DNA of 64,000 bases from Micromonospora sp. M71_S20 (GTDB taxonomy: Bacteria; Actinomycetota; Actinomycetes; Mycobacteriales; Micromonosporaceae). Below the pieces are notes generated by a model. The model did no database searches, was not told where the DNA came from, and saw only the letters and a list, made by a program, of their open reading frames with translations. Location of the stretch: the NCBI RefSeq assembly GCF_003664255.1, contig NZ_RCCV01000003.1, positions 434,001 through 498,000 of the forward strand, given 5' to 3'. The translations under genes and the position numbers were made by a program. The first letter of the stretch is position 1, and every line of letters begins with the position of its first letter. This document shows, piece by piece, positions 20,730 through 29,183 of this stretch.

Positions 20730-21808
20730 TCGGCGCGGCGGGTGGCGGCGATGGCCAGGTCGACCAGGGCCTGCCGGGCCTCGGTGTCCAGGTCGACGGC
20801 GGCCAGCGCGGCCAGCGCGGTGTCGGTCAGCACGCCGATCCGCTGCTCCGTACGCGCCAGCGCCCCGCTGCCGTCGATCAGCTCGCGCAGCTGGGTGACC
20901 CCGGCCTCGTCCAGCCCGGGGTCGCCGAGCCCACCGAGCAGCAGTTCCCGGCCCGCTCCGTCGGTCGTCTCCAGGGCCGCCGCCACCAGGTAGGTCCGCT
21001 TGCCCTCACGCAGGTCGTCACCGGCCGGCTTGCCGGTCTGGGCGGGATCGCCGAAGACCCCCAGCACGTCGTCGCGGAGCTGGAACGCCTCGCCCAGCGG
21101 CAGCCCGTACGCCGAGTACGCCGCCCGGACCTCCGCCGACGCGTCGGCCAGCGCGGCCCCGAGCAGCAGCGGCCGTTCGACCGTGTACTTCGCCGACTTG
21201 TAGCGGGCGACCTTGCCGGCCCGCTCCACCGAGGTGTCCCCGGTCACCTGGGTCAGCACGTCCAGGTACTGGCCGACGGTGACCTCGGTGCGCATGGCGT
21301 CGAAGACCGGCCGGGCCCGGGCCACCGTGCGCGGGTCCAGCCCGGCGGAGTGCAGCAACTCGTCCGACCAGACCAGGGACAGGTCGCCCAGCAGGATCGC
21401 CGCGGCGTCGCCGAAGCCGTCCGCGTCGCCGCCCCAGCCGGACGCCCGGTGCCGCGCGGCGAACCGCCGGTGCACCGCCGGCTCGCCGCGCCGCGTGTCG
21501 GACCGGTCCATCAGGTCGTCGTGGATCAGCGCGCTGGCCTGCACGAACTCCAACGCGGCCAGGGCGGTGACCACCTGGTCGGTGTCCACCCCGCCGGCTC
21601 CCCGGAACCCCCAGTAGGCGAACGCCGGCCGCAGTCGCTTGCCGCCGCCGAGGACGAACGCCTCGATCGCCTCGGCGAGCGGAGCCAGGGCGTCGTCGAC
21701 CCCGGCCATCCAGGCGCGCTGGCCGGCCAGGAACTCGGTCAGGGCCTTGTCGATCCGTTGACGCAGCCCGGCGCGGTCGACGGGGGAAACAGGAGCAGCG
21801 TGGGTCAC
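20726..21808 (-). CDS. Polyprenyl diphosphate synthase (GGPP-synthase type)
   Basis: A 360-residue trans-prenyltransferase with the first Asp-rich motif DDLMD (97-101) and the second DDVLG (246-250); GGGKRLRP binds the substrate diphosphate. Residues just before the first motif are small (ASALIH), not aromatic, which favours products longer than C15, probably geranylgeranyl diphosphate. It could feed carotenoids (see 25-30 kb), menaquinone or other isoprenoids. The position beside pknL and the Rv2175c-like gene matches idsA2 of Mycobacterium. Start is GTG 21808. Confidence 0.9.
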   Translation of the reverse strand: MTHAAPVSPVDRAGLRQRIDKALTEFLAGQRAWMAGVDDALAPLAEAIEAFVLGGGKRLRPAFAYWGFRGAGGVDTDQVVTALAALEFVQASALIHDDLMDRSDTRRGEPAVHRRFAARHRASGWGGDADGFGDAAAILLGDLSLVWSDELLHSAGLDPRTVARARPVFDAMRTEVTVGQYLDVLTQVTGDTSVERAGKVARYKSAKYTVERPLLLGAALADASAEVRAAYSAYGLPLGEAFQLRDDVLGVFGDPAQTGKPAGDDLREGKRTYLVAAALETTDGAGRELLLGGLGDPGLDEAGVTQLRELIDGSGALARTEQRIGVLTDTALAALAAVDLDTEARQALVDLAIAATRRAD

Positions 21809-21817
21809 CCCACGACG

Positions 21818-23176
21818 CTAGCCGGTCGGGGCGGACCCCGTCGCGCCACCGGGGGGCCGACGCGCCGCACGCCCCGTGTGAGCCCGCCGGCCGGCCGGCC
21901 CAGGTGGCGGCCCCGGACGGGGCAGGTACGGAGCGGCCGCGGCGGCGAGCGCCCGGTACCGCCGTACGGCCGGCTCGCCGCCGTGCCCGGCCAGCCGCCG
22001 GCGTACCTCCGCCAGTTGGCCCAGTGCGCGGGGCGACCCGGCACGGACCGCGTCGAGCAGCGCCTCGCCGGCGACCGCACAGGCCCGCTCCACCTCGCCG
22101 AGTTGCAGGTAGCCCCGGGCCAGCCAGCCGCCGTAGATCGCGGAGGTGCGGGGGCCGCGCCGCCGGACGGCGTGCAGCGGCGCCTCGGCCGGGAGCGGTC
22201 GGCCCAGTGCGACCAGCGCGCGCCCCGTCATCGCGGCCAACTCCGGCCCGTCGAGCCAGTAGAGCCACGGCGGCTCGCGGCCCGGCTCCGGCGCGTCGGT
22301 CACCCGGCGGGCCGCGTCGAGCGCCTGCCGGGCCGCCCCCGCCCGGCCGCCGAGCGCCGCGGCCAGGGCCACCCGGTGCAGCAGCAGGGCGCGCAGGCCG
22401 GGGCTGGCCGACCGCCGTGCCCCGGCGTACGCGGTGCGGGCCAGCACCAGCGCGCCCTCCGGGTCGCCGACGCCGGTGAGCAGGTGGCTGGCCGAGCCGA
22501 GCACGTGCCCGCCGAGCGCCGGGTCGCCGGCCGTCGCGGCGGCGCGCAGCGCCAGCCGGTACGCGTGCAGGGCGCCCGCGGCGTCCCCCGCGTCCGCGGC
22601 GAGCCAGCCGGCGAGCTGGGCGGACTCGGCCAGCTCGGGCAGCAGCCGAGGGCGTGCGGAGGGGGTGCACCCGGACAGCGCCCGCACCGCCCGTCCCAGC
22701 CGGTACGCCCCGAGCCCGGCCAGGTCGGCCCCGCCGACGAGGTCGTCGAGCCGGCGCAGCTCCGCCAGCCGTACCGGCCCCGTGCCGTCGCCCCGGTCGG
22801 CGGGCCGGGTGGGCGCGCCGGGCAGCAGCACGGCGCGCGGGTCGGCGAGCCAGCGCTGGGCCAGGGCGAGCAGCGCCGCCCGGGGCCGGGACCCGCCGAA
22901 GGCCGGCGGCGGACCGAGGTCGCGGGTGCGGGCCGCGGCGGTGACCAGCAGGTCGACCGGCACCGCGAGGACGACGGCGAGCCAGCCGAGCCAGAACTCG
23001 CCGGGGACGCGCAGCTGCCGCTCCCACCGGGAGACCTCGTGCCGGCTGAGGGTCGGCACCCCGGACGCGGCGCAGAGTTCGGCCGCGACCCGTAGCTGGC
23101 TCCAGCCCCGGGCCAGCCGGAGCTGGGCGAGCAGCGGCCCGAGCAGTTGCGGGCCGGGCGGCGGGGGCGGCGTCAT
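21818..23176 (-). CDS. XRE-type helix-turn-helix regulator with helical-repeat C-terminus
   Basis: A 452-residue protein with an N-terminal HTH (LRLARGWSQLRVAAELC ... LSRHEVSRWERQLRVP) and a long Ala/Leu/Arg-rich region of TPR-like helices (GDAAGALHAYRLALRAAATAG, GDPEGALVLARTAYAGAR, LQLGEVERACAVAGEALL). Such actinobacterial proteins are sporulation or metabolism regulators of unknown ligand. The tail after about residue 425 is Pro/Gly/Arg-rich. GGAGGA precedes ATG 23176. It lies 9 nt upstream of idsA on the same strand, so both may be one transcript. Confidence 0.8.
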   Translation of the reverse strand: MTPPPPPGPQLLGPLLAQLRLARGWSQLRVAAELCAASGVPTLSRHEVSRWERQLRVPGEFWLGWLAVVLAVPVDLLVTAAARTRDLGPPPAFGGSRPRAALLALAQRWLADPRAVLLPGAPTRPADRGDGTGPVRLAELRRLDDLVGGADLAGLGAYRLGRAVRALSGCTPSARPRLLPELAESAQLAGWLAADAGDAAGALHAYRLALRAAATAGDPALGGHVLGSASHLLTGVGDPEGALVLARTAYAGARRSASPGLRALLLHRVALAAALGGRAGAARQALDAARRVTDAPEPGREPPWLYWLDGPELAAMTGRALVALGRPLPAEAPLHAVRRRGPRTSAIYGGWLARGYLQLGEVERACAVAGEALLDAVRAGSPRALGQLAEVRRRLAGHGGEPAVRRYRALAAAAAPYLPRPGPPPGPAGRRAHTGRAARRPPGGATGSAPTG

Positions 23177-23428
23177 CGGTCCTCCGGGCGGGTGTCGGCG
23201 CGGCGGCGGCGCGGGCCCCGGAACGGGACCGGTGCGCCACCGGTGGATGCTGACCCCCGCGCGTGCCCCCGGCAGGTCGGCCTCCGGCCGGGCCCACCCC
23301 GCGCAACCCCATGACTACTCCGGGGGTACGACGCTTTCCGGCCCCGGCGGATCCGCGTTCGTGCGGTCCTGCGTCCGCCAGTGTGGGAAGGTCTCGGCCC
23401 GGCGGGCCCGGCCCGCTAGAGTCGGGAC
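23177..23428. other. Divergent intergenic region upstream of metF and the XRE regulator
   Basis: 252 nt. On the plus strand TAGAGT (23417-23422) ends 6 nt before the metF GTG and is its likely -10. I found no SAM- or cobalamin-riboswitch architecture and no clear operator here. Confidence 0.4.
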
Positions 23429-24346
23429 GTGGCGCTCGGTCTTCCATCGGTCCTCCCCAATCCGCAGCCGGCGATCGGGGAGCTGATCCGTGACCGCCAG
23501 CCGACCTTCTCCTTCGAGTTCTTCCCGCCCAAGACCACGCAGGGCGAGCGGCTGCTGTGGCAGGCGATCCGCGAGCTGGAGTCGCTGCGCCCGTCGTTCG
23601 TCTCGATCACCTACGGCGCGGGCGGGTCGACCCGCGACACCACCGTCGCGGTCACCGAGCGGATCGCCACCGAGACCACCCTGCTGCCGATGGCCCACCT
23701 GACCGCGGTCAACCACTCCGTGGCCGAGCTGCGCCACGTCATCGGCCGGCTCGCCGGGGTCGGGGTGCGCAACGTGCTCGCCGTGCGGGGCGACCCGCCG
23801 GGCGACCCGGGCGGCGACTGGGTGCGCCACCCCGAGGGGGTGCTCTACGCCGAGGACCTGGTCCGCCTGGTGCGCGACGCCGGCGACTTCAGCGTCGGGG
23901 TGGCGGCCTTCCCCTACAAGCACCCGCGTTCACCCGACGTGGCCAGCGACACGGAGCACTTCGTGCGCAAGTGCCAGGCCGGCGCCGACTTCGCGATCAC
24001 CCAGATGTTCTTCGACGCCGACGACTACCTGCGGCTGCGCGACCGGGTCGCCGCCACCGGCTGCGACACCCCGATCCTGGCCGGCGTGATGCCGGTGACC
24101 CAGATCGGCACCATCGAGCGCTCCACGCAGCTCTCGGGGGCGCCCTTCCCGCCGGCCCTGGCCGACCAGTTCGCGAAGGTCGCCGACGACCCGGAGGCGG
24201 TACGCCGGCTCGGCGTCGAGCAGGCCAGCGAGATGTGCCGGCGGCTGCTCGACGAGGGCGTGCCGGGGATCCACTTCATCACCCTCAACCGTTCCACCGC
24301 CACCCGCGAGGTGTGGCAGAACCTCCAGGTCGCCGCACGGATGTGA
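23429..24346 (+). CDS. metF: 5,10-methylenetetrahydrofolate reductase
   Basis: A 305-residue FAD enzyme reducing 5,10-methylene-THF to 5-methyl-THF for methionine synthesis. Blocks: FSFEFFPPKT with the catalytic Glu, VSITYGAGGSTRD, MAHLTAVNHS, NVLAVRGDPPGD, VAAFPYKHP, AITQMFFDADDY and PVTQIGTIERST. Length is that of bacterial MetF. The GTG at 23429 follows TAGAGT by 6 nt, so translation is probably leaderless. In M. tuberculosis the MetF-related gene Rv2172c is likewise next to idsA2. Confidence 0.95.
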   Translation: MALGLPSVLPNPQPAIGELIRDRQPTFSFEFFPPKTTQGERLLWQAIRELESLRPSFVSITYGAGGSTRDTTVAVTERIATETTLLPMAHLTAVNHSVAELRHVIGRLAGVGVRNVLAVRGDPPGDPGGDWVRHPEGVLYAEDLVRLVRDAGDFSVGVAAFPYKHPRSPDVASDTEHFVRKCQAGADFAITQMFFDADDYLRLRDRVAATGCDTPILAGVMPVTQIGTIERSTQLSGAPFPPALADQFAKVADDPEAVRRLGVEQASEMCRRLLDEGVPGIHFITLNRSTATREVWQNLQVAARM

Positions 24347-24389
24347 CCCCGCTGCCGCGACACCTGAGCGGCGGTGCGACGGTTGTTCC

Positions 24390-25079
24390 GTGGTGGGCAC
24401 ACAGCTGAACTGGGACGAGTACGCCACGGCCTGGGCACGGCTGCACGGGGGCTTCGACCCCCGGGCGGCGGCCCCGGTCGTCCGCGCCTGGCTGCGGTTC
24501 GCCTACCACGTCGGGTTCGTGCTGGGCCGGCTGCGGGTCGGCCCGACCCCGGTCACCGTGGTCGGCGTGCTGCTCTGCGCCTGCGTGCCGCTGTTCGCCG
24601 TACGGCCGCAGGACGGTCCCTTCCTCGCGGCGCTGTTCGTGCTGCTCGCCGCGGTGGCGGACAGCGTCGACGGCGCGGTGGCGGTGGCCACGAACCGAAC
24701 CACCCGGCTCGGCTACGTCTACGACTCGCTGGCGGACCGGCTCGGCGAGGTCGCCTGGCTGGCCGCGTTCTGGCTGATCGGCGCGCCGGGGGCGCTCGTC
24801 GTGACCGCCGGTGCGCTCTCCTGGCTGCACGAGTACGTCCGCGCCCGGGCGGTCTCCGCCGGCATGCGGGAACTCGGCGCGGTGACCGTGGGGGAGCGCC
24901 CCACCCGGGTCTCGGTGGCCCTGGCCGGGCTGCTGCTGGCCGGGCTGACCGGGCTGATCGAGCCGGACCTGGCCGCCGGCACGATCACCATGGCGACCGC
25001 CGTGTGGGTGCTGCTGGCCGGCTTCGGCCTCGGCCAGTTGCTCTCCGCCGTCCGCCGCGCCCTGATCGACGCCGGCTGA
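24390..25079 (+). CDS. CDP-alcohol phosphatidyltransferase family membrane protein
   Basis: A 229-residue integral membrane protein with about five or six helices. The active-site motif of the family, D-x2-DG-x2-AR-x8-G-x3-D-x3-D, appears as DSVDGAVAVATNRTTRLGYV followed by YDSLAD: all four Asp are present but the Arg after the Ala is replaced by Val. It should transfer a phosphoalcohol between CDP-alcohol and an acceptor, unless the change alters function. It follows metF by 43 nt. GTG 24390 has no strong RBS. Confidence 0.75.
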   Translation: MVGTQLNWDEYATAWARLHGGFDPRAAAPVVRAWLRFAYHVGFVLGRLRVGPTPVTVVGVLLCACVPLFAVRPQDGPFLAALFVLLAAVADSVDGAVAVATNRTTRLGYVYDSLADRLGEVAWLAAFWLIGAPGALVVTAGALSWLHEYVRARAVSAGMRELGAVTVGERPTRVSVALAGLLLAGLTGLIEPDLAAGTITMATAVWVLLAGFGLGQLLSAVRRALIDAG

Positions 25080-25139
25080 CCGCGCCGGCCCGCACCGGGC
25101 CGTCCCGGCGGTCGACGCGGTGCCCCCGCCCGTCGGCAG

Positions 25140-26627
25140 CTACCAGGCGGGGCCGATGTCGTCGGCGACGATCTGGGCGGAGAGGGTCACCATCGGCAGG
25201 CCGCCGCCCGGGTGGCTGGAGCCGCCGACCAGCCACAGCCCGTGCGCCGGGCCCCGGTTGGCCGGGCGCAGCAGGCCGCCGGCGGTGCCGTAGATCGACC
25301 CGCCGGGCGCGCCGGTCGCGTCGTCCAGGTCGGCCGGGGTGCGGACCTCCCGGAACACCAGCCGGTCCCGCACGTCGACGCCGCGCCCGGCCAGCACCTC
25401 GAGGACCCGGTCGGCGTACGCCTCGGCGAGGCCGGGCCGGCGCCAGTCGACGGCACCGGTGGCGGTGCCGTGCCGGGGCGCGTTGACCAGCACGAACCAC
25501 GCCTCGTGACCGGCGGGCCGGACCATCGGGTCGTCGGCCACGGTGACGAAGACGGTGGGATCGGCCGCCGGTCGGGCCCGCACGCCGCGCCCCGGGCGGC
25601 CGAAGACCGCGTCGAACTCGGCGTCGTAGTCGCGGGGGAAGAACACGTTGTGGTGGGCCAGCCCGGAGTCGCCGGCGACGCCGAGCAGCAGCACGAAACC
25701 GGCCAGGCTGCGGTCGGTCAGCCCGGCCAGCCGGCGCGGGCTGGGCAGCAGGTCCCGGTAGAGGGCGAGCGCGTCGACGTTGGCCACCACCACGTCGGCG
25801 GGGACCGGGGCGGTGACGCCGCGCAGGCGTACGCCGTGCACCCGCCCGCCCGCGGCGTCGATCCGGGTGACGGTGGCGCCGGTCTGCACGACCACGCCGA
25901 GGTCCAGGCAGCGGGTGAGCAGCGCGTCGGCGAGCGTGCCCAGCCCGCCGCGCAGGTACCAGCCGCCGAAGGTCAGCTCGGCGTAGGGCACGGCGACCAG
26001 CGCGGCCGGCGCCCGGCGCGGGTCGGCGCCGGTGTAGGTGGCGTACCGGTCCAGCAGCATCCGCAGCCGGGGGTCGGACAGGTGCCGTCGGCCCAGCCCG
26101 CGCAGCGTCCGGCCCGGGCCGATGGCGGCCAGGTCGCCCAGCCGCCAGGCCAGCGCGGCCAGGTCCAGCGGGGAGTCGATCGGGCGGCACAGGATGTCCC
26201 GGTGCGACGCCTGCCACACCCGCGCGGCCCGGCGCCACAGCCGCTGCCAGTCCGTGGCGGCCCGGTCGCCGAAGGCCGCGCCGATCCGGGCGGCGAACTC
26301 GGCCGGGTCGGCGCAGGAGTCGAGGGCCGGGCCGCCGCCGGGGAAGACGTGCCGCACGATCGGGTCCACTGGCGCCAGGTCCAGGTACTCGTCGAGCTTC
26401 GCGCCGGTCGCCTCGAACAGGTCGTGGAAGACGTCGGGCAGGGTGAGCAGGCTCGGCCCGGTGTCGAAGTGGAACGGGCCCGCCGGGGTGTCGCGCACGT
26501 ACCGGCCGAGCTTGCCGCCGACGGTGCCCGCGCGTTCGAGCACGGTGACCTGGTGCCCGGTGGCGGCCAGCCGGGCGGCGGTGGCCAGCCCTCCCACCCC
26601 GGCGCCGACGACCACGATCCGCGCCAT
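25140..26627 (-). CDS. Phytoene-desaturase-family carotenoid oxidoreductase (CrtI/CrtD type)
   Basis: A 495-residue flavoprotein. The N-terminal FAD motif is VVVGAGVGGLATAARLAATG; LGRYVRDTPAGPFHFDTGPS is the usual second block; the C-terminus has WLVGGSSHPGGGLPMVTLSA, the carotenoid-desaturase FAD site. It is the last gene of a five-gene minus-strand operon, 11 nt after the GT2 gene, with AGGGAGG as RBS. Beside CruF- and CrtA-like genes, a 3,4-desaturase (CrtD-like) role on the acyclic end is likelier than primary phytoene desaturation, but sequence alone does not decide. Confidence 0.85.
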   Translation of the reverse strand: MARIVVVGAGVGGLATAARLAATGHQVTVLERAGTVGGKLGRYVRDTPAGPFHFDTGPSLLTLPDVFHDLFEATGAKLDEYLDLAPVDPIVRHVFPGGGPALDSCADPAEFAARIGAAFGDRAATDWQRLWRRAARVWQASHRDILCRPIDSPLDLAALAWRLGDLAAIGPGRTLRGLGRRHLSDPRLRMLLDRYATYTGADPRRAPAALVAVPYAELTFGGWYLRGGLGTLADALLTRCLDLGVVVQTGATVTRIDAAGGRVHGVRLRGVTAPVPADVVVANVDALALYRDLLPSPRRLAGLTDRSLAGFVLLLGVAGDSGLAHHNVFFPRDYDAEFDAVFGRPGRGVRARPAADPTVFVTVADDPMVRPAGHEAWFVLVNAPRHGTATGAVDWRRPGLAEAYADRVLEVLAGRGVDVRDRLVFREVRTPADLDDATGAPGGSIYGTAGGLLRPANRGPAHGLWLVGGSSHPGGGLPMVTLSAQIVADDIGPAW

Positions 26628-26638
26628 GCCGCGCCTCC

Positions 26639-27766
26639 CTAGGTGACGGGGCGGCCGCGCCAGGACAGGCGACGCCGCTTCCGCAGATGGTACGACCGCA
26701 GGGTCAGCCAACCGAGGACCACGACCGACACGGGGTGTGCCAGCGCGTCGGGCCACCACCGGCCGCCGGTCGCCCGGGCGCTGACCGCCCGCCCGGCCAC
26801 CCCGAGCAGGTAGGCGGCGAGCGCCGCCGCGGCCACCGTCGGCGCGCCGGCGGCCAGGGCGACGACCGCCAGCAGCGGGGGAGCGGTGTAGAGCAGGAGC
26901 AGCAGGGCCACCACGACGGCCGCCGCCCCCGGGTGCCCGAAGGTCGCCCAGAGCGACTTCGAGTAGCCGTCGCGCAGCTGCGGCCAGTCCTCGTACATCC
27001 GGCAGGCGGCCAGCCGCGAGCCGTCGGCGAGGGCGATCCGGCCGCCGGCCCGCTTGACCGCGCGGGCCAGCTCGACGTCCTCCAGGATCTTCCCGGCCAC
27101 CACGGCGTGCCCGCCGGCGGCCTCGTAGCCGGCCCGGTCCACCACCAGGAACTGCCCGCCGGCGGCGGCCAGCGACGGCCGCCGCGAACGCTCCATCGCC
27201 CGCAGCGGCAGGAAGGTGAGCCACAGCCACTGCAACAGCGGCTGGACCAGCCGGTCGGCCACCGTCGCCACCAGGATCCGGGGGTACGGCGACAGCAGCG
27301 TCACCCGCGCGGCACGCAGCTCGGTGACGGCCGCCGCGACCGCGTCCGGGGCGAGCACCACGTCGGCGTCGACGAAGACCAGCGCGGTCGCCGCGGGGTC
27401 GGCCCGGGTGGCCAGCTGCCAGCAGGCGTGCGGCTTGCCCAGCCAGCCCGGCGGCGGGGCGACCCCGTGGAGCAGGGTGACCCGGGGGTCGTCGCCCGCC
27501 ACCGCGCGGACCACGTCCGCGGTGCCGTCGGTCGACCCGTCGTCGAGCACCACCACACGCAGCCGCGGCACGCCCCGCTGGGTGAGCAGCGCGCGCAGGC
27601 ACGGGGTGACCCGCGCGGCCTCGTCGCGCAGCGGCAGCAGCACCGCCACGGGCTCGGTGACCGGCGCCGGCCGCTCGGCCGGTCGGCGCAGCCAGCGGCC
27701 GGCGTTGACCAGGGTGTGCGCGGTCAGCGCGGCCACGCCGAGCAGCAGCGCCAGGACGGCGGTCAT
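26639..27766 (-). CDS. Membrane-bound GT2 glycosyltransferase (CruG-like)
   Basis: A 375-residue GT-A glycosyltransferase. An N-terminal helix is followed by the GT2 core: VAVLLPLRDEA, VVVLDDGSTDGT with the nucleotide-binding Asp, FVDADVVL (DxD), ILEDVELARAVKRAGG (catalytic ED), YSKSLWATFG. Two or three hydrophobic helices end the protein. By context it glycosylates a hydroxylated carotenoid, like CruG which acts after CruF. ATG 27766 overlaps the stop of the CruF-like gene by 4 nt (ATGA). Confidence 0.85.
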   Translation of the reverse strand: MTAVLALLLGVAALTAHTLVNAGRWLRRPAERPAPVTEPVAVLLPLRDEAARVTPCLRALLTQRGVPRLRVVVLDDGSTDGTADVVRAVAGDDPRVTLLHGVAPPPGWLGKPHACWQLATRADPAATALVFVDADVVLAPDAVAAAVTELRAARVTLLSPYPRILVATVADRLVQPLLQWLWLTFLPLRAMERSRRPSLAAAGGQFLVVDRAGYEAAGGHAVVAGKILEDVELARAVKRAGGRIALADGSRLAACRMYEDWPQLRDGYSKSLWATFGHPGAAAVVVALLLLLYTAPPLLAVVALAAGAPTVAAAALAAYLLGVAGRAVSARATGGRWWPDALAHPVSVVVLGWLTLRSYHLRKRRRLSWRGRPVT

Positions 27767-28611
27767 GCCGTCGCGTCGACGCCGGGGCGCTGCGGCTGAC
27801 GGGACCGGTGCCGGTCGTCGCGGCGGGAACGGAGCAGCGTGACCGCCAGCGGCACGGTGGCCACCGACATGCCGACCGCGCCCCAGAGCGCCGAGGCGGG
27901 CAGGTCTAGGAAGACCGCGTGGGCCAGCACGCTGGAGAAGTACGTCCACAGCCAGAGCGCGAACATCGGGCCGTCCCGCCCGTCGGTGGTGGCCACGGCG
28001 GGCCCGGCCAGCGGACGCAGCGCGCTCATCATCAGCACGGCGAAGAGCAGCCAGCCCAGGTAGTTGCTCACCGGGATGCCGGGCAGACCGGGCAGCGCGG
28101 GGGTGGCGTCCCGCCAGACCCAGTAGCCCTCGGCCACCATCTGCGGGTCGAGGAAGAGGTCCCAGGCGGCCAGCCCGACGGCGGCCAGCGCGATCCGCCG
28201 GACGACGTACGCGCCGCCCCGCCGCCCCGCCCGGCCGCCGGCGTCGCCCCCGGTCAGCCGGGTGGCGGCCAGCCAGGCCGGCCAGGCCATCCAGGTCCAG
28301 GCCAGCGGGATGATCAGCGGCACCCCGGCCAGCTTCGGCCCCAGCTCGCCGGAGTAGTCGTAGCTGCCGAACGGGAAGCCGGTGGCCACGCCGAGCGCCT
28401 CGATGGCGAACCCGCCGCCCGTGGCCACCGCGACCAGCGCCGCCGCCGTACGCGGGCCCCGGCTGAGCAGCGCGTGGCCGACCGAGAGCAGGTAGCCGAG
28501 CACGACGGTGGCGACGGTCAGCCGGGCCCGGGTCTCCCCGGTGGTCAGCGGGTAGCAGATCTGCGCCAGCACCAGCACGGCCAGCAGCGCCCAGGACAGC
28601 CGTCGGGTCAC
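27763..28611 (-). CDS. cruF: Carotenoid 1',2'-hydratase CruF-like membrane protein
   Basis: A 282-residue polytopic membrane protein (about seven helices) of the carotenoid biosynthesis protein family PF04240. Typical blocks are IEALGVATGFPFGSYDYS, GVPLIIPLAWTWMAWPAW, AAWDLFLDPQMVAEGYWVW and IPVSNYLGWLLF. The known member CruF hydrates the psi end of gamma-carotene. GTG 28611 overlaps the GNAT gene stop (GTGA) and its own stop overlaps the GT2 start, so the three are translationally coupled. Confidence 0.88.
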   Translation of the reverse strand: MTRRLSWALLAVLVLAQICYPLTTGETRARLTVATVVLGYLLSVGHALLSRGPRTAAALVAVATGGGFAIEALGVATGFPFGSYDYSGELGPKLAGVPLIIPLAWTWMAWPAWLAATRLTGGDAGGRAGRRGGAYVVRRIALAAVGLAAWDLFLDPQMVAEGYWVWRDATPALPGLPGIPVSNYLGWLLFAVLMMSALRPLAGPAVATTDGRDGPMFALWLWTYFSSVLAHAVFLDLPASALWGAVGMSVATVPLAVTLLRSRRDDRHRSRQPQRPGVDATA

Positions 28612-29183
28612 GCGGCGCCCCGGTCGGGCGGGGTGGGTGTCGGCGGCTCCAGCGGCAGGTCCCGGCCGAGCACACCGAACGGGCGCTCGTCGCCGGGGAA
28701 GTGGAAGTGGCGCAGGACGTCGACGAAGCCGAACCGGCGGTACAGCCGCCAGGCCCGGGACCGCTGTTCGTCGGCCTCGGGGGTGGAGAGCAGCGTGGTC
28801 GTGCCCTCCGCCAGGCTGAGCAGGGCCCGCAGCTGCCGCGCGCCCAGGCCGTGCCCCTGCGCGGGCGGGCGGACGTGCAGCTCGACCACCTCGAAGCAGT
28901 GGGTCAGCCAGCGCTGCCGGGTCGGGGCGTCCAGCGCCCGCCAGACCTGGTCGTGCCACCACTGCCCGGAGCCGCCCAGGTAGCCGTAGCCGAAGCCGGC
29001 CAGGTGGCCCTCGCTGGTCAGGCTGGCGACGGCGCGGAAGCCGGGTCGGCGTACGTGGGTGGCGATGTAGCCGCGCCGGGACTCCAGCAGCTCCGGGCGG
29101 TACCCCATCGCCTCGCCGTAGACGGCCACCACGTCGTCCAGCCGTCGGACGAGATCGTCCGGCGTCCACCGCACCAACCTCAT
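28608..29183 (-). CDS. GNAT-family N-acetyltransferase inside the carotenoid operon
   Basis: A 191-residue GNAT protein. The acetyl-CoA P-loop is in VELHVRPPAQGHGLGARQLR, and RAWRLYRRFGFVDVLRHFHF is the usual C-terminal block. It overlaps its neighbours by 4 nt on both sides, so it is made with them. The acceptor is unknown; acylation of the carotenoid sugar is possible but GNATs usually modify amines. ATG 29183. Confidence 0.82.
   Translation of the reverse strand: MRLVRWTPDDLVRRLDDVVAVYGEAMGYRPELLESRRGYIATHVRRPGFRAVASLTSEGHLAGFGYGYLGGSGQWWHDQVWRALDAPTRQRWLTHCFEVVELHVRPPAQGHGLGARQLRALLSLAEGTTTLLSTPEADEQRSRAWRLYRRFGFVDVLRHFHFPGDERPFGVLGRDLPLEPPTPTPPDRGAA

Noticed and set aside
23177..23428. 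SAM or cobalamin riboswitch before metF
   Set aside because: No conserved core elements seen, and the hexamer 6 nt before the start suggests a leaderless mRNA.
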